NCBI GenBank assembly: GCA_021648845.1
Contig: JAKJHY010000002.1
Span: 186,001-250,000 of the forward strand
Direction: 5' to 3'
Origin: Mycobacterium sp. MBM
GTDB lineage: Bacteria > Actinomycetota > Actinomycetes > Mycobacteriales > Mycobacteriaceae
DNA: 64,000 nt
Shown here: positions 40,912 to 50,003 of the stretch, one piece after another
Numbering within the stretch: the first letter of the stretch is position 1
Layout of the letters: every line of letters starts with the position of its first letter
The notes under the pieces: generated by a model
Told to the model about the DNA's origin: nothing
Databases searched by the model: none
The model's input: the letters and a program-made list of their open reading frames with translations, nothing else
Position numbers and translations under genes: made by a program

Positions 40912-41932
40912 ACCCTCGCCGATCCTCGTCACCGGAGGGTCCGGATTCCTTGCCGCCCATACGATTCTGCAGCTGCTCGAAACGGGCCACCGGGTGCGCA
41001 CCACGGTGCGGTCGGCGAGCCGCCGCGACGAACTCACCGACGCGCTGGTCCGGGCGGGTGCCGACATCAGCGCGCTGAGCTTCGCGATCGCCGATCTGAC
41101 TGCCGATGACGGCTGGGACGATGCCGTATCCGGCACCCGGTACGTCCATCACATGGCGTCACCTTTCCCGCCGGAGCAGCCCGATGATCCCGAGGAACTC
41201 ATCGGACCCGCACGCGACGGATCCCTGCGGGTGCTGCGTGCCGCGGCGCGGCACGGGGTGCAGCGGGTGGTGCTGACATCGTCGTTCGCCGCGATCGGCT
41301 ACAGCCCAAAGCCGTCGGACCTGCCCTATGACGAGTCCGACTGGACCGACCCGGCCCAGGACAACAGTCCCTATGTGTTGTCCAAGACACTCGCCGAGCG
41401 GGCGGCCTGGGAATTCACGGCCACACATCCAGGTGCCCCGGAGCTGACGGTGATCAACCCGGTGGGCGTGTTCGGGCCCGCGCTTGGATCCGGGCTGTCG
41501 AGTTCGGTCGGCATCATCGCGATGCTGTTGTCGGGCCGACCGTCACCGCTGCCGCGCGCCTCTTTCGCCGTCGTCGATGTCCGCGATGTGGCCGATCTGC
41601 ACATTCGGGCGATGACATCTGCGGTGGCGGCCGGACAGCGCTATCTGGCCGCCGCCGGTGCGGCGATGACACTGCCCGAGATCGCCGCCACTCTGCGTGA
41701 ACGCCTGGGCGCGGCCGCCGCGCACGTACCGGTGGACGTGGCCACCGACGAAGAGATCCGGGCCGCCGCGGCGAAGCGGCCCGAGCTGGAGGTGTTCGTC
41801 GGGCTGCTGGGGGCTCCCAAACGGGTGTCGGCCGCCAAGGCCATCGAGCAACTCGGCTGGCACCCCCGTCCGGCGGCCGATGCGGTGACAGCGACTGCGT
41901 CGAGCCTGCTGGCCGGCTCGCTCAGCCGCTGA
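40901..41932 (+). CDS. extended SDR, NAD(P)-dependent aldehyde/dihydroflavonol-type reductase
   Basis: A 343-aa NAD(P)-binding Rossmann protein. The glycine motif is VTGGSGFLAAH at residue 10, with VVLTSSFAA for the catalytic Ser region and YVLSK (Tyr-x3-Lys) near 165. RSAS after strand 2 suggests NADP. The family includes plant dihydroflavonol reductases and bacterial aldehyde reductases; the substrate cannot be read. It is controlled with, and overlapped by, the MerR gene, and its end overlaps the convergent metallopeptidase by 11 bases. Confidence 0.88.
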   Translation: MASEPSPILVTGGSGFLAAHTILQLLETGHRVRTTVRSASRRDELTDALVRAGADISALSFAIADLTADDGWDDAVSGTRYVHHMASPFPPEQPDDPEELIGPARDGSLRVLRAAARHGVQRVVLTSSFAAIGYSPKPSDLPYDESDWTDPAQDNSPYVLSKTLAERAAWEFTATHPGAPELTVINPVGVFGPALGSGLSSSVGIIAMLLSGRPSPLPRASFAVVDVRDVADLHIRAMTSAVAAGQRYLAAAGAAMTLPEIAATLRERLGAAAAHVPVDVATDEEIRAAAAKRPELEVFVGLLGAPKRVSAAKAIEQLGWHPRPAADAVTATASSLLAGSLSR

Positions 41933-42977
41933 CCGCGGCCAGTTTCGCCGGTGACGAGGTGATCTCGTCGATCACGGTGTGGATGAACCGCATCTTGTCC
42001 AGCACCGCCGCCGGCAGCACGAACGGGTACAGGTCGTCGCGGCCCATCGAGCGGTTCACCATGTTCAGTGCCCACGACAGTGGCAGCCACATCTCGATGA
42101 TGGTGTCGAAACCGCTGGGCCCCAGGGCCCGTCGGTCGAAGGTGGCGCCGGCCGGGGCAAGACTGAACGCCGCCGCGGTGTCCAGGGTGTCGCGGATGTG
42201 CAGGTAGTGGGCGAACGTCTCGGCCCAGTCCTCGGCCGGGTGCATGGTCGCGTACGACGAGACGTAGTCGCTGCGCCAGCCTTGCGGGGCGCCCTCGCTG
42301 TAGTGCCGGTCCAGCGCCGCCTGATAGTCCAGGTCGGGATCGCCGAACAGTTCGTTGAAGCCGGCGAGGTACTCCGGGGACGGGCTGATCAGCCGGTAGA
42401 AATAGTAGTGCCCGAGCTCGTGGCGAAAGTGCCCGAGCAGGGTGCGGTAGGGCTCGTCCATGGACACCCGCAACTGTTCGCGGTGCACATCGTCGCCCTC
42501 GGCGAGATCGAGGGTGATGACCCCGTCGGCGTGACCGGTGAAGACCTTTTCCTGCACGCTGCTCAGTAGGTCGAAGGCCAGCCCGTACTGCGGGTCCTCA
42601 TCGCGCCCGATGATCGGCAGCTTGAGTTCGTGCAGTTCGGCGATCGCCCGGCGTTTGGCCTTCTCGGCGGCGGCGAATTTCGCCAGGGCATCGGCATCGG
42701 CGTCGTGGGGCCGGGTGCGGGTCAGCGCGCAGGATTCGCACAGCTTGACGATCGGCCCCTTTTCGACCAGCCAGTTGCACTCGGCCAGATGCAGATTCGC
42801 GCACAACCGATACTGTTTTTCGTCCACTGCGCCGGCATGCTCGCTTTCCTCTTCGGGGGCGATGACCAGTAGCGCCATATGGTCGAGGGAGAATCCGAGC
42901 CGCGAACCGCACGACAGGCATTTCGAATTCTCGAAGGCCAGTCGCTGTCCGCAATTCGGGCAGTTGAAATCCCGCAT
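41922..42977 (-). CDS. zinc-ribbon metallopeptidase (Rv2568c-type)
   Basis: About 351 aa. ATG 42977 (MRDFNCPNCGQRL) has GGAAGAG upstream. It opens with a zinc ribbon (C6, C9, C20, C23), followed by a second cysteine set (C59, C67, C80, C83). The zincin motif HELGHYYF is at 186-190, with a Glu-rich ETFAHYLHIRDTL region after it as probable third ligand. The family is annotated as putative zinc-binding metallopeptidase and often accompanies transglutaminase and ATP-grasp/alpha-E genes, as here (76 bases after the transglutaminase stop). A predicted role is trimming a peptide product; this is inference. Confidence 0.85.
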   Translation of the reverse strand: MRDFNCPNCGQRLAFENSKCLSCGSRLGFSLDHMALLVIAPEEESEHAGAVDEKQYRLCANLHLAECNWLVEKGPIVKLCESCALTRTRPHDADADALAKFAAAEKAKRRAIAELHELKLPIIGRDEDPQYGLAFDLLSSVQEKVFTGHADGVITLDLAEGDDVHREQLRVSMDEPYRTLLGHFRHELGHYYFYRLISPSPEYLAGFNELFGDPDLDYQAALDRHYSEGAPQGWRSDYVSSYATMHPAEDWAETFAHYLHIRDTLDTAAAFSLAPAGATFDRRALGPSGFDTIIEMWLPLSWALNMVNRSMGRDDLYPFVLPAAVLDKMRFIHTVIDEITSSPAKLAAVSG

Positions 42978-43053
42978 ATCCGTCTCTTCCCCTGTGCGGC
43001 CGATGACGCGGCCCGATCCACGACCGCCTGAAGGTGCCCCGTGCGGCTTACGC

Positions 43054-43968
43054 CTAAACCACGTTGGACGGCGCACCGTTCACATACGGCGCGACGTCGA
43101 CGGAGACATCGATCACGCTACTCTCCGAATCGGTGTAGATGATGCCGCGGAGCGGCGGGACGTCGGCGTAGTCCCGGCCGAAGCCGACGACGACGTACCG
43201 TTCGTCGACCATCTGGTCGTTCGTCGGGTCCAGCCCCAGCCACTGGTTCTGCGGGGTCCACACCGACGCCCAGGCGTGGGTGGCGTCGACGCCCACCATC
43301 CGTTCCCGTCCCGGCGGCGGATCGGTGGCCAGGTAGCCCGACACGTAGCTGGCGGCCAGTCCGTTGGCGCGCAGGCAGGCGATGGCCAGCCGGGCGAAAT
43401 CCTGGCAGACGCCTTCCCGGGCGGCCAGTACCTCCGCCACCCGGGTGGACACCGTGGTCGAGCCGGACCGATAGGTGAAATCGCGGAAGATGCGCGCGTT
43501 CAGATCGCGCAACACCTCGATCAGCGGCCGCTCGGGGGTGAAACTCGGTGCCGCGTAGGCCCGCACCTCATCGGTGATCTCCGCCGAGGCCAGGTCCAGG
43601 GTGAACTCGGTGGCCAGCGCCCCGTCCTGGCCGACCGGGCGGGCGATCTCCCACGGGGCGCGCGCGGAGCCGCCGCCGTAGAGGTCGGGCGCCGGCGCGT
43701 CGACCTCGACGATCGAATGGCTGGTGACGATGAGCGTGCGGTGCCGCTCGGTGACGTGGAAATAGGAACTCAGATTGCCGTAGACATCGCGGCTGGTGGT
43801 GCTGTCCGCGGTCTCCGGGCTGATCACCAGCTCGTGGGACAGGCAGCGTTGGCTGCCGGTCTCCCGTGGGGTCAGGTAGCCCCGGCCGTAGGAACTGGTC
43901 ACATCGTCGGAGTACCGGTAGGTGGTGCGATGGGTGATCTCGTAGGTCCGCGTATTGGGCCCGGTCAT
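43054..43968 (-). CDS. transglutaminase-like cysteine peptidase (Rv2569c-type)
   Basis: A 304-aa protein. The N-terminal beta domain (YEITHRTTYRYSDDVTSSYGRGYLTPRE) is the usual bacterial transglutaminase N region. The core has Cys188 (GVCQDFARL), His231 (DATHAWASV) and Asp248 (GLDPTND), a complete papain-like triad. Bacterial members are mostly peptidases or amide-bond exchangers. ATG 43968 overlaps the ATP-grasp gene stop by four bases (ATGA). No signal peptide, so it acts in the cytoplasm. Confidence 0.92.
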   Translation of the reverse strand: MTGPNTRTYEITHRTTYRYSDDVTSSYGRGYLTPRETGSQRCLSHELVISPETADSTTSRDVYGNLSSYFHVTERHRTLIVTSHSIVEVDAPAPDLYGGGSARAPWEIARPVGQDGALATEFTLDLASAEITDEVRAYAAPSFTPERPLIEVLRDLNARIFRDFTYRSGSTTVSTRVAEVLAAREGVCQDFARLAIACLRANGLAASYVSGYLATDPPPGRERMVGVDATHAWASVWTPQNQWLGLDPTNDQMVDERYVVVGFGRDYADVPPLRGIIYTDSESSVIDVSVDVAPYVNGAPSNVV

Positions 43969-46634
43969 GGGAGCAGCCTCCGTTCATCGGGGCCCCACAG
44001 CGGCTGGATACCGGTCGGCAACGACAGGTGTGCGGTGGTGATCAGGTTGGACAGCTCCCGCAGGTCGGCGTGCAGACGGCTGAGCAGGTCCAGCAGTTCG
44101 GTGCGGCGACCGTCGGGTCCGACGGTTTCCAGGTCTGCCAGGTCGACGCGGCGCAAGGTGGCGGCGATCTCGTCGGCCCACCGCTCCGGTCGAGACGTGC
44201 CCGATGAGGACGGTAGCCGTTTGAGGTTCGCGCGCAGCCGCTCCAGCTGGAACACCAGGGACCGAGGGTTCTCCTCGTCGAAGAGCACCAGGTCCGCGAT
44301 CGCGGTCACGCTCACCTTGCCCAGTGTGCGGCGCCGATAGATCACCGATGACTCGCAGGCCACCAGCATGGACTCGGCGACCGTCTGTTCGGCCCCCGGC
44401 CGGCGCACGGTGGTCAGGGTCGCCCGCAGCAGCGCGGTCAGGCCGAGGCCGCGCTCGATCCGCTTGCCGATGTCCATCATCGTCCAGCCGATGTCCTGCA
44501 CCATCGATTCGGCGGCCATCCCGGACAGCGCCAGCATCCCGGCCAGGGTCTGCGACTGCGCGGTGAGCAGGTAGGCATCCCCGACCGTCTGCGATTCCGG
44601 TGGCGTGCTGCTGTTCCAGGTTCCGTCACCGCGGTGCACGACCGCGCGCTCGACGGCGGCCAGCACCATCCAGGTGTCGTTGGACATCTGGTCGCGCACG
44701 CCGCGGGCGGCCAGTCCCAGCCGCTCCACCGACTGCGCCAGCGATCCGGGCCGACGCCGGTCCGCTGTCAGCGACCACAGTGTGCTGGGCGCCACGGCGA
44801 TCGCCTCGTGATCGTCATCGCCGGCACCGGTGTCGGTTCCGGTGATCGAGCCGATGGCGCCGAGCAGCACCGGAACGCACTGACTCTCCTCCGTGTCCTG
44901 GCGGTAGCGGTACTCGTGGTAGCGCTCCCGGGTGACGGTGAGCAGCCGGGCCATGTGTTCGGCACGCTCGGCGTAGCGGCCCAGCCAGAACAGATCGGAC
45001 AGGACGCGCGGCGAGCTGACGGCGCGGGTCGGGCTCGGGGTCATGACCGGCAGATCCACCGACGGGGTGGGCACGGCCTTGGCCCGGTCCGGGGTGCGCA
45101 CCCAGACATCCTTGGCGGCAACGGTATCCAGGGTGTAGGCGGCGTTTCCCGGGGCGGGCAGGAAGCCCAGCCCGCCGATCATCGGTGCGTATCCGCCGCG
45201 CTGGGCCACCGTGAACAGCCGCATGCCGACGTCGGCCGCCGAAACCCCGCCCGGGTAGTAATCGGTTGGCGCCGTGGAGAATTGCGGAAGTTCCTGACCC
45301 AGCCAGCGCCACGGGTCGACGGCGATGCGCGCGGCCAGTTCCTCGCGGCCGGCCGCCGTCAACGTCGGACCGACGATGGTCTTGCCGCCGGTGGTCGACT
45401 TGATCAGCAGTGTCGCGAGGTTCGCCAGCAGATGCGAGCGCTCCACGTCGACACCGCCCCAATAGGTCTGCGGCGAGGCCAGCAGCGGCGTCTCCCCCAC
45501 CAGCATCTCCGCCAACTTGGGCAGGAAATGCAGCAGCCCAGGGCTTTCCAGGATTCCACTGCCCAGTGTGTTGACCACCGTGGCGGCGCCGCGGCGCAGC
45601 ACCTCGACGAGTCCGACCACGCCCAGGCGCGAATCGGCGCGCAGGTCGAGCGGGTCCACATAGGTCGCGTCGACGCGGCGCAACACCACGTCGACACGTT
45701 TCAGGGTGCCCAGCGAGCGCATCCACAGGGTGCCGTCGCGGACCACCAGATCGGCGCTTTCCACCAGCGGGAAGCCCAGCACGTTGGCCAGGTAGGCCTG
45801 GTCGAACGCCGTCTCGGACTGGGTGCCCGGGCTGAGCACCACCACCACCGGCTCCTCGGCGGCCTCCGGCGCGGCGTCGATGAGGGCCAGCCGCAGCGCC
45901 TGCGCCCACGGCGAGGCCGGGCGCGGAGCGACCCGCTCATAGAGGTCGGGTGCCGCGTGCGCGGTGACGCGGCGGCCGGCCAGGGCGTACCCGGCGCCCG
46001 AGGGCGCCTGCGTCCAGTCGGCATTGACCCGGAAATCGCCGTCCGCGGCCCGGCTGATATCGCAGCCGTGCAGGAACAGCTGGTGGCGGCCGGGTACCTC
46101 GATACCGTGCGCGGCGCGCACGTAGGCCGGGTGCGCGAACAACAACTGGGCGGGCAGCACGCCGCTGGTGATCGATCGGCGCTCGCCGTACAGGTCGGTC
46201 AGCACGGCATCGAGCAACCGGGACCGCTGCACCAGACCGGCTTCCAGGATGTCCCAGTCGGTGGTGGAGACCAGCAGTGGCAGCCCGTCCAGGCGCCACG
46301 GTTCGGCCACCGCGTCGTCGGTGAGTGCGTCGTGGTCCACGTGCACGAAGGTGATGCCATCGTCGTCGACGAGGTTGCGCACCGTCGTGCGCAGCCGGTT
46401 CAACCCTTCGCGCCCCCGCTCCGCGACGCATTCGGCCAGTTCCTGCCAGGGCGGGCGGATATCGCCGGTCGCGTCGATGAACTCGTCGTAGCCGGTGCCG
46501 CGGGAGCCGCGGACATCGAACAGCGCCTGCTGGGTGCGACTGGCGCGGTACCCGGCGAGCACATCGACGGCGCGTGTCGGCGCGCCGGAGAGCCCGGGGT
46601 CGGGCTCGGTTGAGCCGTGCGTGCGGAGAACCAT
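43965..46634 (-). CDS. circularly permuted ATP-grasp fused to alpha-E domain (Rv2567-type)
   Basis: An 889-aa fusion. Residues 1 to about 530 are a circularly permuted ATP-grasp (PWQELAECVAERGREGLNRLR, FVHVDHDALTDD, HGCDISRAADGDFRV, VLSPGTQSETAFDQAYLA). From about 548 the alpha-E domain follows (LSDLFWLGRYAERAEHMARLLTVTRERYHEY, LTAQSQTLAGMLALSGMAAESMV). In bioinformatic work by Iyer and colleagues (from memory) these domains are predicted peptide/amide ligases working with transglutaminase-like peptidases. Elsewhere the two are often separate genes. ATG 46634 overlaps the upstream stop by one base (TGATG). No product is known. Confidence 0.9.
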   Translation of the reverse strand: MVLRTHGSTEPDPGLSGAPTRAVDVLAGYRASRTQQALFDVRGSRGTGYDEFIDATGDIRPPWQELAECVAERGREGLNRLRTTVRNLVDDDGITFVHVDHDALTDDAVAEPWRLDGLPLLVSTTDWDILEAGLVQRSRLLDAVLTDLYGERRSITSGVLPAQLLFAHPAYVRAAHGIEVPGRHQLFLHGCDISRAADGDFRVNADWTQAPSGAGYALAGRRVTAHAAPDLYERVAPRPASPWAQALRLALIDAAPEAAEEPVVVVLSPGTQSETAFDQAYLANVLGFPLVESADLVVRDGTLWMRSLGTLKRVDVVLRRVDATYVDPLDLRADSRLGVVGLVEVLRRGAATVVNTLGSGILESPGLLHFLPKLAEMLVGETPLLASPQTYWGGVDVERSHLLANLATLLIKSTTGGKTIVGPTLTAAGREELAARIAVDPWRWLGQELPQFSTAPTDYYPGGVSAADVGMRLFTVAQRGGYAPMIGGLGFLPAPGNAAYTLDTVAAKDVWVRTPDRAKAVPTPSVDLPVMTPSPTRAVSSPRVLSDLFWLGRYAERAEHMARLLTVTRERYHEYRYRQDTEESQCVPVLLGAIGSITGTDTGAGDDDHEAIAVAPSTLWSLTADRRRPGSLAQSVERLGLAARGVRDQMSNDTWMVLAAVERAVVHRGDGTWNSSTPPESQTVGDAYLLTAQSQTLAGMLALSGMAAESMVQDIGWTMMDIGKRIERGLGLTALLRATLTTVRRPGAEQTVAESMLVACESSVIYRRRTLGKVSVTAIADLVLFDEENPRSLVFQLERLRANLKRLPSSSGTSRPERWADEIAATLRRVDLADLETVGPDGRRTELLDLLSRLHADLRELSNLITTAHLSLPTGIQPLWGPDERRLLP

Positions 46635-49600
46635 CAACGCAGCACGGTACGCACCCGGCGCAGGTCCAGGATGCCGGGCGCGCCGGTGTCGGTCGACTGG
46701 CGCGCCTGCTTCTCCCGCAGATCCGACATATCCACCCGGCCGGGTGTGAACCCGGTCGCCTCGAACCGCCGGCCGCGCCGGGATTCGGCCTCCACCGCGT
46801 TGACCGGAGGGGTGTCATAGGCCCGCCCGCCGGGGTGCGCCACGTGGTAGGTGCACCCACCGCGCGATGTCGCGGTCATGGTGTCGACGAGTTCGAAGCG
46901 CAGCGGGCCGTCGACGGTGATCGTCGGATGCAGCGCGCTCGGCGGCTGCCAGGCCCGGTATCGCACCCCGCCGACCTGGACATCGCTCTTGTCGGTGGCC
47001 AGCATCGGGATCGGGTGTCCGTTCACGGTGACGATGTAGCGGTGCCGGTCGGCCCCCACCAACCGCACCTGGATGCGCTCCACCGACGAGTCGACGTAGC
47101 GGGCGGTCCCGGTCGCCGAGGACTCCTCGCCGAGCACATTCCAGGGTTCGATGGCGCCCCGCAATTCGATCTCGACACCGTCGAACACCGCGGTGCCGAT
47201 GCGGGGGAAGCGGAACTCGGTGAACGGGTCCAGCCAGCTGGTCTCGAAGTTCACGCCGTGCGCCCGCAAATCGGCGGCCACATCGGCGATATCGTGGATC
47301 AGGAAGTGCGGCAACAGATATCGGCCGTGCAGGTTCTCGCCGTGCCGAATCAGCGGTGCCCTGAGCGGCTCGTCCCAGAACCACGAGATCAACGAACGCA
47401 CCAGCAGCGACTGCACCATCGCCATCTGGTAGTGCGGCGGCATCTCGAATCCGCGAAGTTCGAGCAGGCCGAGCCGACCGGTCGGGCTGTCCGGACTGTA
47501 GAGCTTGTCGATGCAGAATTCGGCCCGGTGGGTGTTGCCGGTGATATCGGTGAGCAGATGACGCAGGGCGCGGTCGGTGACCCACGGTTTGTCCGCGCCG
47601 GCCTCGACCAGCCGGGCGATCTCGGCGAAGGCGATCTCCAGTTCGTAGAGCGCCTCGGCGCGACCCTCGTCCACCCGGGGGGCCTGGGAGGTGGTACCGA
47701 CAAAGCGGCCGGCGAACAGGTATGACAGCGCCGGATGGCGCTGCCAATACGTCAGCAGCGAGACCAGCAGATCGGGCCGGCGCAGCAGCGGCGAGTCGGC
47801 CGGCGTGACACCGCCGAGGGTGATGTGGTTCCCGCCGCCGGTGCCGCCATGGGTGCCGTCCACATCGAATGCCTCGGTCGACAGCCTGGCCTGGCGGGCT
47901 TCTTCGTAGAGCGTCTCCAGCTGCGCCCGCTGCTCGGCGAAGCTGGCGGTGGGCGCCACGTTGACCTCGATGACGCCGGGGTCGGGGGTGACGCTCATCG
48001 AGGTGATCCGTCCGTCGCGCGGGGGCCCGTAGCCCTCGACGACGACCGGCGCGGCGACCGCCGCCGCGGCCTGTTCCACCCGGGCGACCAGGTCCACGAA
48101 ATGGTCCAGGTCGGTGGTGGGCGGCAGGAACACGTGCAGAAAACCGTCGCGCACCTGGGCGACCAGCGCCGTGGTGGGTGCCTCGTCGGCCTCCTCGACC
48201 GGCGCCGGCGGCTCGGCCACGGCGGCGGTACGCAGCGTGGTGCGCCGCGCGGTCGGGTCCGCATCGAAGTCCGTCCGGGGCGCGCGCCAACTGATGGAGT
48301 TCAGCGGAAGGCGCAGCCCCGCCGGCGAATCACCGGCCAGCAACACGATTCGGCCGCGGCGCAGCTGCCAGTCCGCGCTGGCCCACCCGGTGTCGTCGTC
48401 GCGGCGGTGCACCGGAAGGACATACGCCGCGGGCTCATCGGTCGATTCGTCGAGCCGAGCCAGCAGCCGCGCGCGCCGCGCGGCATCGTCTTCGGCGAGG
48501 TCATCCTGCGGGTCGACGGGGTCACCGGCGGGTCGGCGTACCGCGGCGGCCAGGCGCTCCAGCGGGTCTTCGTACGCGGGCCGTACCTGCGCGGGGGGCA
48601 GACCCAGTCCGTCGGCGATCAGTGCGAGCAGTTTGGCCCCGGCATCCGAAGGGGTCGCCTCGGGCTTGGGCACCGCCCAGGGATCGGCCAGCAGCGCCGG
48701 ATCAGTCCACAGCGGTTCACCGTCGGTGCGCCAGAACAGGCTGATCTGCCAGCGCGGCAACGGTTCTCCCGGGTACCACTTGCCTTGGCTGCGCTGCACC
48801 AGGCCGCCCGGTGCCCACACCTTGCGCAACCGTTCGGCCAGCACCGATGCCCGCTCGCGCTTGTGCGGACCGTCGGCCGCGGTGAGCCATTCCGGGTCGG
48901 TCTGGTTGTCGATCGAGACGAAGGTGGGCTCACCACCGACGGTCAGACGGACGTCGCCGGCGGCCATCCGCTCGTCGATCTGCGCACCCAGCGCGTTGAT
49001 GGACGCCCACGCTTCCGGTGTGTACGGCAGGGTCACCCGCGGGTCCTCGTGGATGCGGGTGACGGTGTTGCTGAAATCCAACGTCGATTCGCAGGGCCCG
49101 ACCGCCCCGGTGATGGGTGCCGCGGAGGCGGGGTGTGGGGTGGCCGACAGTGGGATGTGTCCCTCCCCGGCGAACAGCGCCGAGGTGGGGTCCAGGCCGA
49201 TCCAGCCGGCGCCGGGGATGAAGACTTCGGTCCAGGCGTGCAGGTCGGTGAAGTCGGCGGCCGGCCCGGACGGACCGTCGAGAGCTTCGACATCCGAGGT
49301 CAGCTGCACCAGATAACCGGAGACGAAGCGCGCCGCCAGGCCGAGCTGGCGCAGGATCGAGACCAGCAGCCACGCCGAGTCCCGGCAGGACCCGATGCCG
49401 GTGCGCAGCGTGAAATCCGGTGTCTGGACCCCGGGTTCCATGCGGACGCTGTAGCCCACGTCCGCCCGGACCGCGGTGTTCAGCTTGACCAGGAAGTCGA
49501 TGGTGCGGGTGCCGGGGACGATGGTGAAGTTCTGCACCCAGGCCTTGGTGAGGTCACCGGGCCCCGATCCCGGCCCGTCCTCGTCGACCGGCCGCAGGAA

Positions 49601-49948
49601 CGGCTCCAGGTCGGCGAGCAAGTCCTTGGGATATTCGAAGGGGAATGTCTCGGCCCATTCTTCGATGAAGAAATCGAACGGGTTGATCACCTTCATATCG
49701 GCGATCAGCCCGACGGTGATGCTCAGTCTGCGGGTCCGGTTCGGGAAGACCAGCCGCGCCACGAAGTTGCCGAATGCGTCCTGCTGCCAGTTGACGAAGT
49801 GGTCAGCCGGTTCGACGTGCAGCGAGTATGCCTCGATGGGGGTGCGTGAGTGCGGGGCCGGGCGTAACCGCACGACGTGTGGATGCACGTCGACCAACCT
49901 GTCGAACGTGTAGGTGGTGCGGTGCTCCAGCGCCACTTTGATTCCCAT
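46634..49948 (-). CDS. transglutaminase-like/DUF2126 protein (Rv2566-type)
   Basis: A 1104-aa protein. The N-terminal transglutaminase part (1-290) has MGIKVALEHRTTYTFDR, catalytic GIGSCRDSAWLLV (Cys about 187), DLHAWTEVF (His about 236) and GLDPTSAL (Asp). The rest (about 330-1104) is DUF2126, with GGEPTFVSIDNQTDPEW and DGTHGGTGGGNHITLGG, resembling a glutamine-synthetase-like amidoligase fold. So one chain may both make and break amides. The start ATG 49948 is chosen by similarity; ATG 49963 is possible. First gene of the four-gene cluster. Confidence 0.9.
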   Translation of the reverse strand: MGIKVALEHRTTYTFDRLVDVHPHVVRLRPAPHSRTPIEAYSLHVEPADHFVNWQQDAFGNFVARLVFPNRTRRLSITVGLIADMKVINPFDFFIEEWAETFPFEYPKDLLADLEPFLRPVDEDGPGSGPGDLTKAWVQNFTIVPGTRTIDFLVKLNTAVRADVGYSVRMEPGVQTPDFTLRTGIGSCRDSAWLLVSILRQLGLAARFVSGYLVQLTSDVEALDGPSGPAADFTDLHAWTEVFIPGAGWIGLDPTSALFAGEGHIPLSATPHPASAAPITGAVGPCESTLDFSNTVTRIHEDPRVTLPYTPEAWASINALGAQIDERMAAGDVRLTVGGEPTFVSIDNQTDPEWLTAADGPHKRERASVLAERLRKVWAPGGLVQRSQGKWYPGEPLPRWQISLFWRTDGEPLWTDPALLADPWAVPKPEATPSDAGAKLLALIADGLGLPPAQVRPAYEDPLERLAAAVRRPAGDPVDPQDDLAEDDAARRARLLARLDESTDEPAAYVLPVHRRDDDTGWASADWQLRRGRIVLLAGDSPAGLRLPLNSISWRAPRTDFDADPTARRTTLRTAAVAEPPAPVEEADEAPTTALVAQVRDGFLHVFLPPTTDLDHFVDLVARVEQAAAAVAAPVVVEGYGPPRDGRITSMSVTPDPGVIEVNVAPTASFAEQRAQLETLYEEARQARLSTEAFDVDGTHGGTGGGNHITLGGVTPADSPLLRRPDLLVSLLTYWQRHPALSYLFAGRFVGTTSQAPRVDEGRAEALYELEIAFAEIARLVEAGADKPWVTDRALRHLLTDITGNTHRAEFCIDKLYSPDSPTGRLGLLELRGFEMPPHYQMAMVQSLLVRSLISWFWDEPLRAPLIRHGENLHGRYLLPHFLIHDIADVAADLRAHGVNFETSWLDPFTEFRFPRIGTAVFDGVEIELRGAIEPWNVLGEESSATGTARYVDSSVERIQVRLVGADRHRYIVTVNGHPIPMLATDKSDVQVGGVRYRAWQPPSALHPTITVDGPLRFELVDTMTATSRGGCTYHVAHPGGRAYDTPPVNAVEAESRRGRRFEATGFTPGRVDMSDLREKQARQSTDTGAPGILDLRRVRTVLR

Positions 49949-50003
49949 AGCGTCCGATCCCATCACAGGTAGCGCGGGACCGCATTGCACGTGCTTGGGT
50001 GCG

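Noticed and set aside
47735..49849. A 704-codon plus-strand open frame opposite the transglutaminase-DUF2126 gene.
   Set aside because: Gly/Arg-rich shadow of a conserved coding sequence.
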